Position numbers and translations under genes: made by a program. 64,000 bases of DNA from Mycobacterium asiaticum (GTDB taxonomy: Bacteria > Actinomycetota > Actinomycetes > Mycobacteriales > Mycobacteriaceae), in the NCBI RefSeq assembly GCF_001673315.1, contig NZ_LZLQ01000098.1, forward strand, positions 58,819 to 122,818, read 5' to 3'. Below, in pieces: positions 54,581-62,924 of this stretch. Numbering within the stretch: the first letter of the stretch is position 1; each line of letters starts with the position of its first letter. The notes beneath the pieces are model-generated. The model had not been told where the DNA came from, made no database searches, and saw only the letters and a list, made by a program, of their open reading frames with translations.

Positions 54581-56005
54581 TTAGTCGAGATCATGGTGAG
54601 CTATCAGCCGCCGAGCCGCCTCGGTGATCGAGCCCGACAGCGAAGGGTAGATGGCGAGTGTCTCGGCCAGCTCGTTGACCGTAATCCGGTTTTGCACGGC
54701 CATCGCGATGGGCAGGATCAACTCCGAGGCAATCGGAGCCACCACCACACCACCGATTACCACCCCAGTGGCTTGTTGGCAGAACAGCTTGACGAAGCCG
54801 TGCCGCAGTCCCGACATCTTGGCGCGTGCATTGGTCTCCAGTGGCAGCATGATGGTTCGGGCGCGCACCGAGCCGTCGTCAATCTCCTTCTGCGGCACGC
54901 CGACCGCCGCGATCTCGGGTCGGGTGAATACCGTCGCCGCGACGGTGCGCAGCCGGATCGGGTGCACGGCCTCGCCCAGCGCGTGATACATCGCGATCCG
55001 GCCCTGCATCGCGGCAACCGAAGCCAACGGCAACAGTCCGGTGCAGTCCCCGGCGGCATAGACGCCGGGCACCGATGTCCGCGACACTCGATCGACAGTC
55101 AGGTAGTTGCCGCGGTCCAGCTCGATGCCCACGCGCTCCAGGCCCAAGCCGCCGGTGTTGGGGATCGATCCGATCGTCATCAGGGCGTGGCTGCCCGTGA
55201 CGGTGCGGCCGTCGGTCATCGCCACCACAACTCCGTCCGCACTGCGGGTAACCGATTGCGCACGTGCGTTTTTGACCAGTTTGACGCCGCGTTCGGCGAA
55301 CGATTCCTCCAGCACTAACGCGGCATCGGCATCCTCGTAGGGCAACACCCGGTCTCGGCTGGCCACTACGGTCACCGTGACACCGAGTTCGGTGTAAGCG
55401 TTGACGAACTCGGCCCCGGTGACTCCCGAGCCGACGACGATCAAGTGTTCGGGCAGCACGTCGAGGTCGTACAGCTGGCGCCAGGTCAGGATCCGCTGGT
55501 CGTCGGGCTGTGCCGACGGCAGGATCCGCGGGCTCGCGCCAGTCGCGATCAGTACCACGTCGGCATCATGCGTGCTGGTGATGGGGCCTTCACGTCCCGG
55601 ATCGGAATGCGTCACTTTGACGCAGTGACGCGCCAGCCCGGGAGTCGCGTCTACCAACTCACCGTGTCCCGCGATCAACTCGACGCCCATGCTGAGCAGG
55701 TCTGCGGTGATGTCTGCGGACTGGGCCGCGGCCAATGTCTTGACCCGCTGATGGATCCCGGGCAACGAGATCGCCTCGGCCATATCGATGTTCAAGCCCG
55801 GCGACGCGCGTCGTAGTTCGCTGCGCAACCCGGTGGAGGCGATGAAAGTCTTTGAGGGCACACAGTCACACAAGACTGCCGCACCGCCGATACCGTCGGC
55901 GTCCACCACGGTAACCTGCGCTATCTCAGGTCCTCGGGCAGCGGCGACCAGTGCCGCCTCGTAGCCGGCCGGGCCGCCGCCGAGGATGACGATGCGAGTC
56001 ACCAC
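54581..56005 (-). CDS. LpdA-type NAD(P)H quinone reductase (lipoamide dehydrogenase family)
   Basis: A 474-residue flavoprotein very similar to M. tuberculosis LpdA (Rv3303c), which has the lipoamide dehydrogenase fold but works as a quinone/electron-acceptor reductase. The FAD site is VILGGGPAGYEAALVAA, the NAD site is VVGSGVTGAEFVNAY and AAGDCTGLLPLASVA is conserved. The usual first redox Cys is Ala, as in LpdA, but this protein has CDC (Cys46, Cys48) in GGAAVLCDCVPSK, giving an extra cysteine. The C-terminal His-Glu pair of true E3 is replaced (YPSLSGS). It follows the DUF5709 gene by 33 bases and is probably in its operon. Confidence 0.9.
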   Translation of the reverse strand: MVTRIVILGGGPAGYEAALVAAARGPEIAQVTVVDADGIGGAAVLCDCVPSKTFIASTGLRSELRRASPGLNIDMAEAISLPGIHQRVKTLAAAQSADITADLLSMGVELIAGHGELVDATPGLARHCVKVTHSDPGREGPITSTHDADVVLIATGASPRILPSAQPDDQRILTWRQLYDLDVLPEHLIVVGSGVTGAEFVNAYTELGVTVTVVASRDRVLPYEDADAALVLEESFAERGVKLVKNARAQSVTRSADGVVVAMTDGRTVTGSHALMTIGSIPNTGGLGLERVGIELDRGNYLTVDRVSRTSVPGVYAAGDCTGLLPLASVAAMQGRIAMYHALGEAVHPIRLRTVAATVFTRPEIAAVGVPQKEIDDGSVRARTIMLPLETNARAKMSGLRHGFVKLFCQQATGVVIGGVVVAPIASELILPIAMAVQNRITVNELAETLAIYPSLSGSITEAARRLIAHHDLD

Positions 56006-56038
56006 AGCTCAAACCTCAACGACGGGCTGGGCGCCAGG

Positions 56039-56494
56039 TCACAAGAGAAGCCATCCCTCACCGGCGATGATGTCCTCTTCGCTGATGATATGAATCGCGG
56101 CCTCCTCGGCTGACGCAGCGCCGCCGTCGATGCCGACGTCGTGCGCAAGGTAATCGGTGCCCGGATCCGTGGGGTCGACATCGAAGGCGACGAGTCGGCC
56201 GGCCCGCATGTCCCCGACCTGGTCGTCGATCGGCTCGCCATCGCTGTCGGCGCTGTCACCGATCCCGTCGCCGTCCCACTGGTCGGTTATATCGGGTAGC
56301 TCCTGGGCCAGCCGGCGCTCCAGACTCTCCCCGACGCGCGCTTCACTTGCGGTAAGTCCCCACGCCCGCAATTCCCGCGGCTTTTCCGGAGGCGAGTAGC
56401 CTTCGTCCAGGTCGATGCCTGTCTGTTCGGAGTCCACGCTCTCTTCCGGCTCGAGCAGATGGGCCCCGACGTCGTCGAATTCAGAAATCCCCAT
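56039..56494 (-). CDS. DUF5709 acidic protein
   Basis: A 151-residue strongly acidic, soluble protein rich in D, E and G. It has EFDDVGAHLLEPEESVDSEQTGIDLDEGYSPPEKPRELRAWGLTASEARVGESLERRLAQELPD, the usual DUF5709 opening in actinobacteria, and ends with AAIHIISEEDII. No membrane segment is present. ATG 56494 with GGGGAT upstream is chosen; ATG 56509 is possible. It is first after composite promoter 7 and ahead of the LpdA-like gene. The family function is unknown, and such proteins often accompany general stress genes. Confidence 0.82.
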   Translation of the reverse strand: MGISEFDDVGAHLLEPEESVDSEQTGIDLDEGYSPPEKPRELRAWGLTASEARVGESLERRLAQELPDITDQWDGDGIGDSADSDGEPIDDQVGDMRAGRLVAFDVDPTDPGTDYLAHDVGIDGGAASAEEAAIHIISEEDIIAGEGWLLL

Positions 56495-56594
56495 CGTCGC
56501 GATCCCCATTCCATATCCGAAAGGTCCTGCCCGAGCAGCGAAGTCCGACACTGGGCTGAGGGCACTGGAAACAGCTGCGCAGCTGTAGACCAAC

Positions 56595-56652
56595 AGCATG
56601 GCGCGCGGAGGGGTGAACTGTCCTCGCCCACCGCCCTCACTCACCCGGGTGA
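56595..56652 (-). promoter_or_regulatory. composite promoter 7 (drives DUF5709-lpdA-like)
   Basis: On the minus strand the perfect TCACCCGGGTGA (56641-56652), 11 bases, GGGCGAGGACAGTTCACCCC. The -35-like AGGACA is 18 bases before CATGCT (56600-56595). The predicted leader is about 94 bases. Confidence 0.75.
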
Positions 56653-56749
56653 TAGATGGCGCGGCGAAAAAGCGGGACAGGCGGATCTGGTAGGCGCAGC
56701 ACTGCAACGGCGTGAATTCGTCCAGGGGAGTTGGCAATAACCGGCAGCG

Positions 56750-58096
56750 CTAGTCCGCAACGGTGTCCCGGGGAAGATCAAACTCTTCGCTAACCGAGAA
56801 TCGCGCGATGGAGGACGGGGCTACGCCCAGTGACACCAAGGGACGCGGGAACAAGAGCCCGGCCAGATATGCCGTGAAAACGGCCCAGCGGTTCGCGGCG
56901 CTCGGTATCGCGTAGAGGTGGTAACCGCGTGTGACCAGCTTGGCCGGCAGGCCCGACATGTGGATGTTGAGTGGATTGGCCACCGCAAAGCCAGGTCCGA
57001 GGTCGACTACCGTGCCCAGATCGCGATGTCGGTAGTCGCGTGCGGCCCCGTGACCGAGACTGGCGGCGACGTTGACAGCCAACGTTTTTCCCTGGCGGCT
57101 GGCGTGTTGTGCGGTCCGCGGGGTGATGTGCCCGGCCGTGGTGGCGTCGGGAACCGCGGCTGCGTCACCGCCGGCGAACACCCCCGGCATGGCGGGCACA
57201 CTGAGATCGGCGCCAACCTTGAGCCGGCCCCGCTCGGTCGGCAGACCCAGCGTTGCGATCAACGGGCTGGCCACCACTCCGGTCACCCAGGCCACGGTAT
57301 ATGTGCCGATGCGAGTGCCGTCGGTGAGAACAACGTAATCTGGGCCAATTTCATTGAGGGTTACACCCATTCGGATCTGCACGCCGCGACGCCGCAGCAC
57401 GCGTTGTGCCTTCGCTGCGAGCCGTGAGCCGATTTCGGGCATCATCCGGCCCGACCGTTCGACCAGGATCAGTCGAATTTCGCTTCGACTGGAGCCGAAC
57501 TTGCGCGCGGCTGCCTCAGCCATCGCGCAGAGCTGCGCGATCAGTTCGGTGCCCGAATACGACGCTCCCACCACCACAACGGTTTTGCGTGCCTGCGCCC
57601 GGTGCGGGTCGGCGTCGATGGCAGCCAGCTCGAACTGTTCGAGGATGTGGTCACGCAGATAGAGGGCTTCGGCGATCGACTTCAGACCGCGGGCATGCTC
57701 GGTGAGGCCGGGAATGTCGAAGCGACGAGTAATCGAACCGGGGGTAAGAACGAGCCGATCCCATGCCAACTCCTGGGTGGCGTTCTCCTGATCACGAAAG
57801 CACAAGGTTCGTGCCGGGAAGTCGATTGTGTCGACGTAACCGCGGATCAGCCGCACGTCAGGCAAGTTGTCGCTCAACGGAATCGTGACGAAACGCGGGT
57901 CGATCAGGCCACCGGCGACATCCGGCAACAGCGGCGTGTACAGCAGGTAATCGACTGGCGAGATGAGAGTGACGGTCGCGGGCGATCGGTGACGGCGTAG
58001 CAAGGATATGAGCCGCCGTGCGCATTCGAATCCGGCGAACCCACTACCCACGATCACAACCGACGGAGCATCGCCTGCCTGTCGACGCTTGCGCAT
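56750..58096 (-). CDS. NDH-2-like FAD/NAD-dependent oxidoreductase
   Basis: A 448-residue protein of the type II NADH dehydrogenase/carotenoid-type flavoprotein group. The FAD motif is VVIVGSGFAGFECARRL, followed by YLLYTPLLPDVAGGLIDPRFV, and the NAD motif is VVVVGASYSGTELIAQL. AGGDAAAVPD and PRTAQHASRQGKTLAVNV correspond to the quinone-site region of NDH-2. C-terminal hydrophobic segments (VFTAYLAGLLFPRPLVSLG) suggest membrane attachment. NDH-2 passes electrons from NADH to menaquinone without pumping. It directly abuts the upstream unknown gene and is last in the operon from composite promoter 8. Confidence 0.87.
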   Translation of the reverse strand: MRKRRQAGDAPSVVIVGSGFAGFECARRLISLLRRHRSPATVTLISPVDYLLYTPLLPDVAGGLIDPRFVTIPLSDNLPDVRLIRGYVDTIDFPARTLCFRDQENATQELAWDRLVLTPGSITRRFDIPGLTEHARGLKSIAEALYLRDHILEQFELAAIDADPHRAQARKTVVVVGASYSGTELIAQLCAMAEAAARKFGSSRSEIRLILVERSGRMMPEIGSRLAAKAQRVLRRRGVQIRMGVTLNEIGPDYVVLTDGTRIGTYTVAWVTGVVASPLIATLGLPTERGRLKVGADLSVPAMPGVFAGGDAAAVPDATTAGHITPRTAQHASRQGKTLAVNVAASLGHGAARDYRHRDLGTVVDLGPGFAVANPLNIHMSGLPAKLVTRGYHLYAIPSAANRWAVFTAYLAGLLFPRPLVSLGVAPSSIARFSVSEEFDLPRDTVAD

Positions 58097-58477
58097 CTAA
58101 GCCGCCTCGATCTGCTGCAGGCGGATGAGGGAAAGCATAATGCGCAGGCGCGGCTCGTCTGGGTTACCGGCGTGGCCATTCAGCCAACCGGCCAGTTTCG
58201 AGAGTATCGCCACCGACAACGCCCTGCGGGCGGACAGGACGGCGTTGAGGATTCGCTTGATAGCGAGAAAACCTTCCCCGCAGCCTAATTCGGCGAAAAA
58301 TATCGTGCGCTCATAACCAGTCAGGCATGACTGCACGGCATCGACCAGCAACCACGCCATATCCTCGTCGGAAATGATTCTCGGGCGAGCTTGCGCCAGT
58401 GCACGATTCGCCTGCGGACTCGTGATGTCGTAGTCGGATCTCACGATGACCTCTCGGCTGTCGAAGCCAACGGGCAT
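58097..58477 (-). CDS. unknown helical protein upstream of the NDH-2-like gene
   Basis: A 126-residue, mainly helical cytosolic protein: SDEDMAWLLVDAVQSCLTGYERTIFFAELGCGEGFLAIKRILNAVLSARRALSVAILSKLAGWL is the core, with Cys in LTGYE/LGCGEG surroundings. ATG 58477 has GGGAG and AGGAC upstream. Its stop is flush with the NDH-2-like ATG, so the two are translated together. I do not recognise the family. A regulatory or chaperone role for the flavoprotein is only suggested by the coupling. Confidence 0.65.
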   Translation of the reverse strand: MPVGFDSREVIVRSDYDITSPQANRALAQARPRIISDEDMAWLLVDAVQSCLTGYERTIFFAELGCGEGFLAIKRILNAVLSARRALSVAILSKLAGWLNGHAGNPDEPRLRIMLSLIRLQQIEAA

Positions 58478-58524
58478 GTCCTGGCTCCCTTCCGGTCTCC
58501 CTGGCGGCGGCTGGCCGGCATTTT

Positions 58525-58830
58525 TTAAGAGGCTCCCCGTGCGCGCGGTGAATGCCTTCCGTCCCACTGCGCATCGATGCACGTCACCCGACGATTCTCG
58601 ATGACTAGCCACAGCGCCCCGGCGACGGTGCCCAGAACGGAGATAAGGACAGTGGTGGCAAGCCATTCGTAATGCCGGTAGGCGGCGGTGGCCGCCGTGC
58701 TGATCAATCCGGCCGTCGCTACCACGAACAGAATCAACCCGGGCCAGAAGAAATTGTCTTTCATCGCTATACCCGCATGCGGTTGTGTGGTCCGGGAGTG
58801 GTCAGTCGGGTCGGCATTCGTGTCACCCAT
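58525..58830 (-). CDS. small two-helix membrane protein
   Basis: A 101-residue protein with a polar N-terminus, two membrane helices (FFWPGLILFVVATAGLISTAATAAY and WLATTVLISVLGTVAGALWLVI) and a charged tail. ATG 58830 lies behind GGGAG; an internal ATG at 58764 would leave only the helices. It overlaps the upstream membrane gene by 8 bases. Function unknown; it is part of the five-gene operon behind composite promoter 8. Confidence 0.62.
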   Translation of the reverse strand: MGDTNADPTDHSRTTQPHAGIAMKDNFFWPGLILFVVATAGLISTAATAAYRHYEWLATTVLISVLGTVAGALWLVIENRRVTCIDAQWDGRHSPRARGAS

Positions 58831-59296
58831 CACGGCTCCCTTCGTCGTTACCTGGATGCCCGTCGCGGATCAGCAGCTCGGGCAACGCAATAGCCCCGAT
58901 CGTTGTTACGAGCCACGCCACAACGGCTGTGGCCACCCAAGAGGCCATGCCTTCAATAGCGAGCCCGTGCGTCCATGCCGACGTGAGGACCAAGGTGACG
59001 ATCGTCAATGCCAGACCGGTAGCCCCGAGCAGCAACGACGCATATCGATGGGGCAGCTTCAGGATTGGGAAGGACAGTATCGCCTGCGCTGAAGCGAACA
59101 TCCCTACGGCGATGGCAAAGCCCGGTACTGACAACGAAACTCGGGGAACGACCCAAGCCGCAACCAGCAATCCCATCGCCCAGGACGTCAGCAGCGCAAG
59201 GGCACGCAGGATGATCGGCCCGGTGCCGGTGACCGCGGCAGGCCGAGTACGGGGGATAGACCGGCGGCCCGAAATTGCGGGCGTACTGGTTCTCAT
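58823..59296 (-). CDS. four-helix membrane protein (phage-holin-like family)
   Basis: A 157-residue membrane protein with four hydrophobic helices from about residue 29 to 142 (ALALLTSWAMGLLVAAWVVP, FAIAVGMFASAQAILSFPIL, ASLLLGATGLALTIVTLVLT, ATAVVAWLVTTIGAIALPEL). It resembles the small phage-holin/DUF membrane proteins common in mycobacteria. ATG 59296 overlaps the stop of a small upstream gene (ATGA), which supports it over a longer frame to 59380. Function unknown. Confidence 0.65.
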   Translation of the reverse strand: MRTSTPAISGRRSIPRTRPAAVTGTGPIILRALALLTSWAMGLLVAAWVVPRVSLSVPGFAIAVGMFASAQAILSFPILKLPHRYASLLLGATGLALTIVTLVLTSAWTHGLAIEGMASWVATAVVAWLVTTIGAIALPELLIRDGHPGNDEGSRDG

Positions 59297-59454
59297 GCCA
59301 GTCCGGTCAGGGTGAGGGACAGAGTCGAGATCTGTTGGCGCCCATGGTGCAGACGCGTCGAAGCAACGCCTTCGCGGCACGCAATGATGCCGGTGGTCTC
59401 CGCGTCAGCGAGATGCGAGTCGCCGCCTGCTAGGCGGTCAACTGTTATTGCCAT
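59293..59454 (-). CDS. 53-residue small protein, possibly leaderless
   Basis: A frame of 53 codons on the minus strand: AITVDRLAGGDSHLADAETT, then GIIACREGVASTRLHHGRQQ and a short hydrophilic end. Its TGA overlaps the next gene's ATG. Composite promoter 8 predicts transcription from about 59453, one base from the A of this ATG (59454), so translation may be leaderless, which is common in mycobacteria. An ATG two codons earlier would fall in the -10 region. The family is unknown. Confidence 0.5.
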   Translation of the reverse strand: MAITVDRLAGGDSHLADAETTGIIACREGVASTRLHHGRQQISTLSLTLTGLA

Positions 59455-59459
59455 GGGCA

Positions 59460-59517
59460 TATCCTGGCCGTGTCGGGGTGGATTGTCATCGCCCGGGTCA
59501 GTGAATCACCCGGGTGA
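59460..59517 (-). promoter_or_regulatory. composite promoter 8 (drives the membrane protein-NDH-2 operon)
   Basis: On the minus strand the perfect TCACCCGGGTGA (59506-59517), 11 bases, GGGCGATGACAATCCACCCC. The -35-like ATGACA is 18 bases before AGGATA (59465-59460), or 19 before GGATAT. Confidence 0.72.
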
Positions 59518-59652
59518 TTGTGCTGGACCGGCCTTGGAGTCGCAGTGCGGACGCAAGCCGATACCTGGGTGATTACGCGGGGGACGTCGTCGGACATGAC
59601 CGTTCCTGCGCACCGCATCTGGCTCGATGCCGAGAGACGAATTACAACAGGC

Positions 59653-62199
59653 TTACAAAAGGCCCAGTTCTCGCGCCCGGCTGACCGCCGCACCGCGATG
59701 TTCAACGCGTAGCTTGCGATACACGGCCCGCTGGTGCGTCTTCACGGTGTTCAGCGAGACATAGAGCCGCTCACCGATCTCGCGTCGCGAGAGCCGGGTG
59801 GCGAGCAGGCGAAGAACCTCGAGCTCCTTAGGCGTCAGCTCCTCGTCGACCGTGCACCCCTCAAGGCGCGACGCCACCGCGACACCCGTGTTGCGCTCGA
59901 CCAAAGGCAGCAGCGTCGAGGCGAGGTCGGCATCGGCGCAATCGCGCAACAGCGTGCCGGCCTCCTCGAGGCTCGTCTTTGCGGTCTGGTGGTCGCCGAG
60001 GTGGTTGTAGATTTCCGCCCGCACCACCAGCGTTTTCGCTACTTCGAGGATTGCTCCACCTTGGCGGGCCAGTCTGACGGCCATGTCGACGGTAACCACC
60101 GCCGCAGCTATGTCACCCCTCATCCGGAGGAGCTCGGCCGTGGCGAGCGACACCATCGCGTCGACGAGATGCTCGGCATCCGCCAAGTCCCGGGAGCTGC
60201 CTGACGCCCGGCGGATCAGGTGTTCGGCGTCTGCGGGCCGGCCGGTTTCGGCCGAGATCAGCGCCAGATAACCCAACGCGTAGCTACGGGCGCGACGATC
60301 ATCCACCTTCTCGGCTTGCTGCACGGCGCGCCGGAAGCTGGCTTGCGCCTCCCGGGTGCTGCCCGAAAAGTACAACGCTGACCCGTATATGCAGTAGGCG
60401 CTTGATCGGCCCAGCGGCGCTTCGCCCAGATCGAGTGTGATTGCTTGGCGAGCCTCTTCGAGCGCCCTGGCGAGTTCAGCCGTCTTGAAGGAGTGAACCG
60501 CACGCAACACGACAACTTGAGCGCTGATGGCGCCGCTGTCCGCCGCACCGGCCCCAGATCCGGCCTGGGCCGCCTCGATCCACTCAGCGGCGTCATCGAG
60601 TTGGCCAACACTCAGCGCGATCCAGGCGCGGGCCAGGCTCAGCCGCGGATCTTCAAGGACGGCCTTCTCGGGCAGCATGTCCAGCATCCCGGACACCGTC
60701 GACACGCCGCCTCCATTGAACTCGTTCACCCAGTCCGCGGCGATCAGTTCAGCACTACGTTCGACGTCACCGCCAGCGATGAGATGGCGCACCGCTTCAT
60801 CGATCAGGCCCTGGGCTTCGAACCACGCTGCGGCTCGTCGGTGCAGGTCGGCAACCAGATCGGGCTCGCTGCGACGTAGTTCGGTGCGCAGCAGCTCTGC
60901 GAAGAGCTGGTGGTACCGATACCAGTGCCGTGACGTGTCCAGTGGCACCACGAAGAGGTTTTCGCGCTCGATGGTCTCCAAGACCGAGGCCGAGTCGGAC
61001 ATTTGAAGCACCGCGTCGCACAGCGGACCGTTGAGCCGCCCCAACACCGAGGTGCGCAGCAGGAAATTGCGGATTGGCGCCGGCTGACCGTCGAGCACCT
61101 CGGCCATCAAGTAGTCGACGATGTGACGGTTATCGCCCGCGAAGGTCTTGATGAATGCGGCGGTGTCGGGCCGCCCGGCAAGCGAGAGTGCGGCAAGGTA
61201 AAGGCCTGCAGCCCACCCTTCGGTGCGTTGGTGCAGTAGCTCGATATCTGCTTTATCCAGCCTCAATCCGAGGACATCGTTCAGCAGTTGCTCGGTCTCA
61301 CCCGCCCCGAAACGTAAATCGTCGGCACGCATTTCGGTAAGTTCACCGCTTGCTCTCAGCCGAGCCAACGGCAACATCGGATCCGATCGCGTGGCCAGCA
61401 CCAGGTGCAGGTTCGCCGGCATCCGGCTGACAAAGAACGCAACCTGCTCGTGGACCGCTCGACTTTTGACGAGGTGGTAGTCATCGAGGATCAGCACCAT
61501 CGGGCCATCGATCGCATCCAGATCATTCAGCAGGATCGGCAAAGTCACCTGGACTGGGTCCGCACCCATCGCCAGCAGTTCCAGCGCTCGAACACCCACC
61601 TCGGGACTTATCTTCTGCAACGCGGCGATCACGTACATCCAAAACCACACCGGGTCGCTGTCCGAGGGATCAAGCGACAGCCAGCCAACTCGTTCGTCAC
61701 CGATCACACCGACGGCCCACTGAGACAGCAGTGTCGTCTTTCCCCAACCCGCCGGTGCGCTCAGTAGGGTCAGCTTGCAACCGCGCCCCGCAGACAGTGC
61801 GTCGAACAGGGCGGGCCGGTGGACGAGTTGGACGCCGACGGCCGGGACGTGCAGCTTGGTGGCCAGTAGAACTGCACGCGCGGCTTCTCCGCCGTCGCTT
61901 TCGCCGCGTCCGGCTGCGCCGGTGCTGTCCGAACTGCGCGAATCGGATGAAATCAGCGGCGGGGAGGGAACATTCGGCGTCGATTCCTGTTCGTTGGGCG
62001 TCGGCGTCCCAGAATCCCGGTTGTTGTCCCCGGGGCCGGGTGGGCTCGTTTTGCCCGTCAAGAGTGACCCCTTATCAGACGCGTTCTCTGTGAGTACTCC
62101 AGGCGCACGTTGGCGGTGTCCGTTGGCGCTGACGTATCCGTGTCCCGCCGATGCCTTGAGGACTTTCTCGTGAGCCGCACTCACGCTGTGCCCGTTCAC
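59653..62199 (-). CDS. MalT-like LuxR-family ATP-dependent transcriptional regulator
   Basis: An 848-residue STAND-type regulator. A disordered S/P/G-rich N-terminus of about 110 residues is followed by the NTPase domain with Walker A SAPAGWGKTTLLSQW (LLATKLHVP lies before it) and MVLILDDYHLV as Walker B. Long TPR-like helical repeats then lead to the C-terminal LuxR HTH LTPKELEVLRLLATRLSRREIGERLYVSLNTVKTHQRAVYRKL. GTG 62199 sits 7 bases after GAGGAG, so I prefer it to longer frames. Relatives bind inducers through the TPRs and activate promoters. It is a candidate regulator for the composite promoters next door, although no full copy lies before itself. Confidence 0.9.
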   Translation of the reverse strand: MNGHSVSAAHEKVLKASAGHGYVSANGHRQRAPGVLTENASDKGSLLTGKTSPPGPGDNNRDSGTPTPNEQESTPNVPSPPLISSDSRSSDSTGAAGRGESDGGEAARAVLLATKLHVPAVGVQLVHRPALFDALSAGRGCKLTLLSAPAGWGKTTLLSQWAVGVIGDERVGWLSLDPSDSDPVWFWMYVIAALQKISPEVGVRALELLAMGADPVQVTLPILLNDLDAIDGPMVLILDDYHLVKSRAVHEQVAFFVSRMPANLHLVLATRSDPMLPLARLRASGELTEMRADDLRFGAGETEQLLNDVLGLRLDKADIELLHQRTEGWAAGLYLAALSLAGRPDTAAFIKTFAGDNRHIVDYLMAEVLDGQPAPIRNFLLRTSVLGRLNGPLCDAVLQMSDSASVLETIERENLFVVPLDTSRHWYRYHQLFAELLRTELRRSEPDLVADLHRRAAAWFEAQGLIDEAVRHLIAGGDVERSAELIAADWVNEFNGGGVSTVSGMLDMLPEKAVLEDPRLSLARAWIALSVGQLDDAAEWIEAAQAGSGAGAADSGAISAQVVVLRAVHSFKTAELARALEEARQAITLDLGEAPLGRSSAYCIYGSALYFSGSTREAQASFRRAVQQAEKVDDRRARSYALGYLALISAETGRPADAEHLIRRASGSSRDLADAEHLVDAMVSLATAELLRMRGDIAAAVVTVDMAVRLARQGGAILEVAKTLVVRAEIYNHLGDHQTAKTSLEEAGTLLRDCADADLASTLLPLVERNTGVAVASRLEGCTVDEELTPKELEVLRLLATRLSRREIGERLYVSLNTVKTHQRAVYRKLRVEHRGAAVSRARELGLL

Positions 62200-62335
62200 C
62201 GTATCGCTCCTCGTGTTGCACCGATGTAGTGGCTCCTGTGACCTGCAGACGGCGGGGCGAGGGCGGCGGCATCCCGAGGTGATTTGACGGAACATCCCAA
62301 AGTGCCGACGGCGGCCCGCTGTCCTTTTCGAGTGA

Positions 62336-62422
62336 TCATGGTCGTCGGTTGACCAACACGAACCCACTGACGCCGAATACCACGGGCAGCATCATCAACA
62401 TTCCCCACACAGTGCTTGTCAT
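62336..62422 (-). CDS. 28-residue hydrophobic small protein
   Basis: A minus-strand frame of 28 codons (TSTVWGMLMMLPVVFGVSGF, then VLVNRRP) forms one membrane helix with a basic end, in the style of accessory mini-proteins such as CydX or KdpF. ATG 62422 is preceded by GAGAAAGAG. It lies upstream of the MalT-like gene on the same strand. No homologue is known to me. Confidence 0.4.
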   Translation of the reverse strand: MTSTVWGMLMMLPVVFGVSGFVLVNRRP

Positions 62423-62924
62423 CTCTTTCTCAATTCCTCTGCGCTTGCTCCCCGGCCCCCGTTCCTGTTCAAGTAGTGACAGTCGCGGTGATCCGGGGCT
62501 CAATAACTACCTTGCTAGCGAGAGACCGGCGTCACCATCGCCTAGGGGGTGATCTTTAGGGCCGAACCGGTGTATACCTAGTGCCCGGCATTTAACGGAC
62601 TGGTCAATCCGATCGGCGAATGAGTTGCGGCAGCGACGTACTCGACTGTGTGCCTGAGGCAACGACGACGGTGCTTATCGGACAGGCAATTAATAGAAGC
62701 GCCGTGCGCCCCGGGGTCCTGAAATATTGCCCCGTATTGATTACGGCGCGCGTTGCTCTTGTCGGTGTATTAAGACCTGCCCTCCCGCTTGCTATTTCGT
62801 GGGGCACGTTGTGTACTGCGGTTCGTGCGGACAACGCGATACCATCGGCCGACGGTCGATGTGCTGTCGGTGAAATGGATGTATTAAGTGCGACCCCGTC
62901 CTGGGGCCGTAGTCGTCAGTTTCG
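62423..62924. other. 502-base spacer between the two LuxR regulator genes
   Basis: This spacer is lower in GC than its surroundings and has no convincing gene. Short frames on either strand lack ribosome sites. A lone half-site-like GGGGGTGATC (62546-62555) is present, but no complete composite element. It probably contains the promoter of the MalT-like gene. Confidence 0.45.

Noticed and set aside
62546..62555. Ninth copy of the composite operator near the MalT-like gene
   Set aside because: Only a GGGTGAT half-site is present. The palindrome, spacer and -35/-10 arrangement are missing on both strands.
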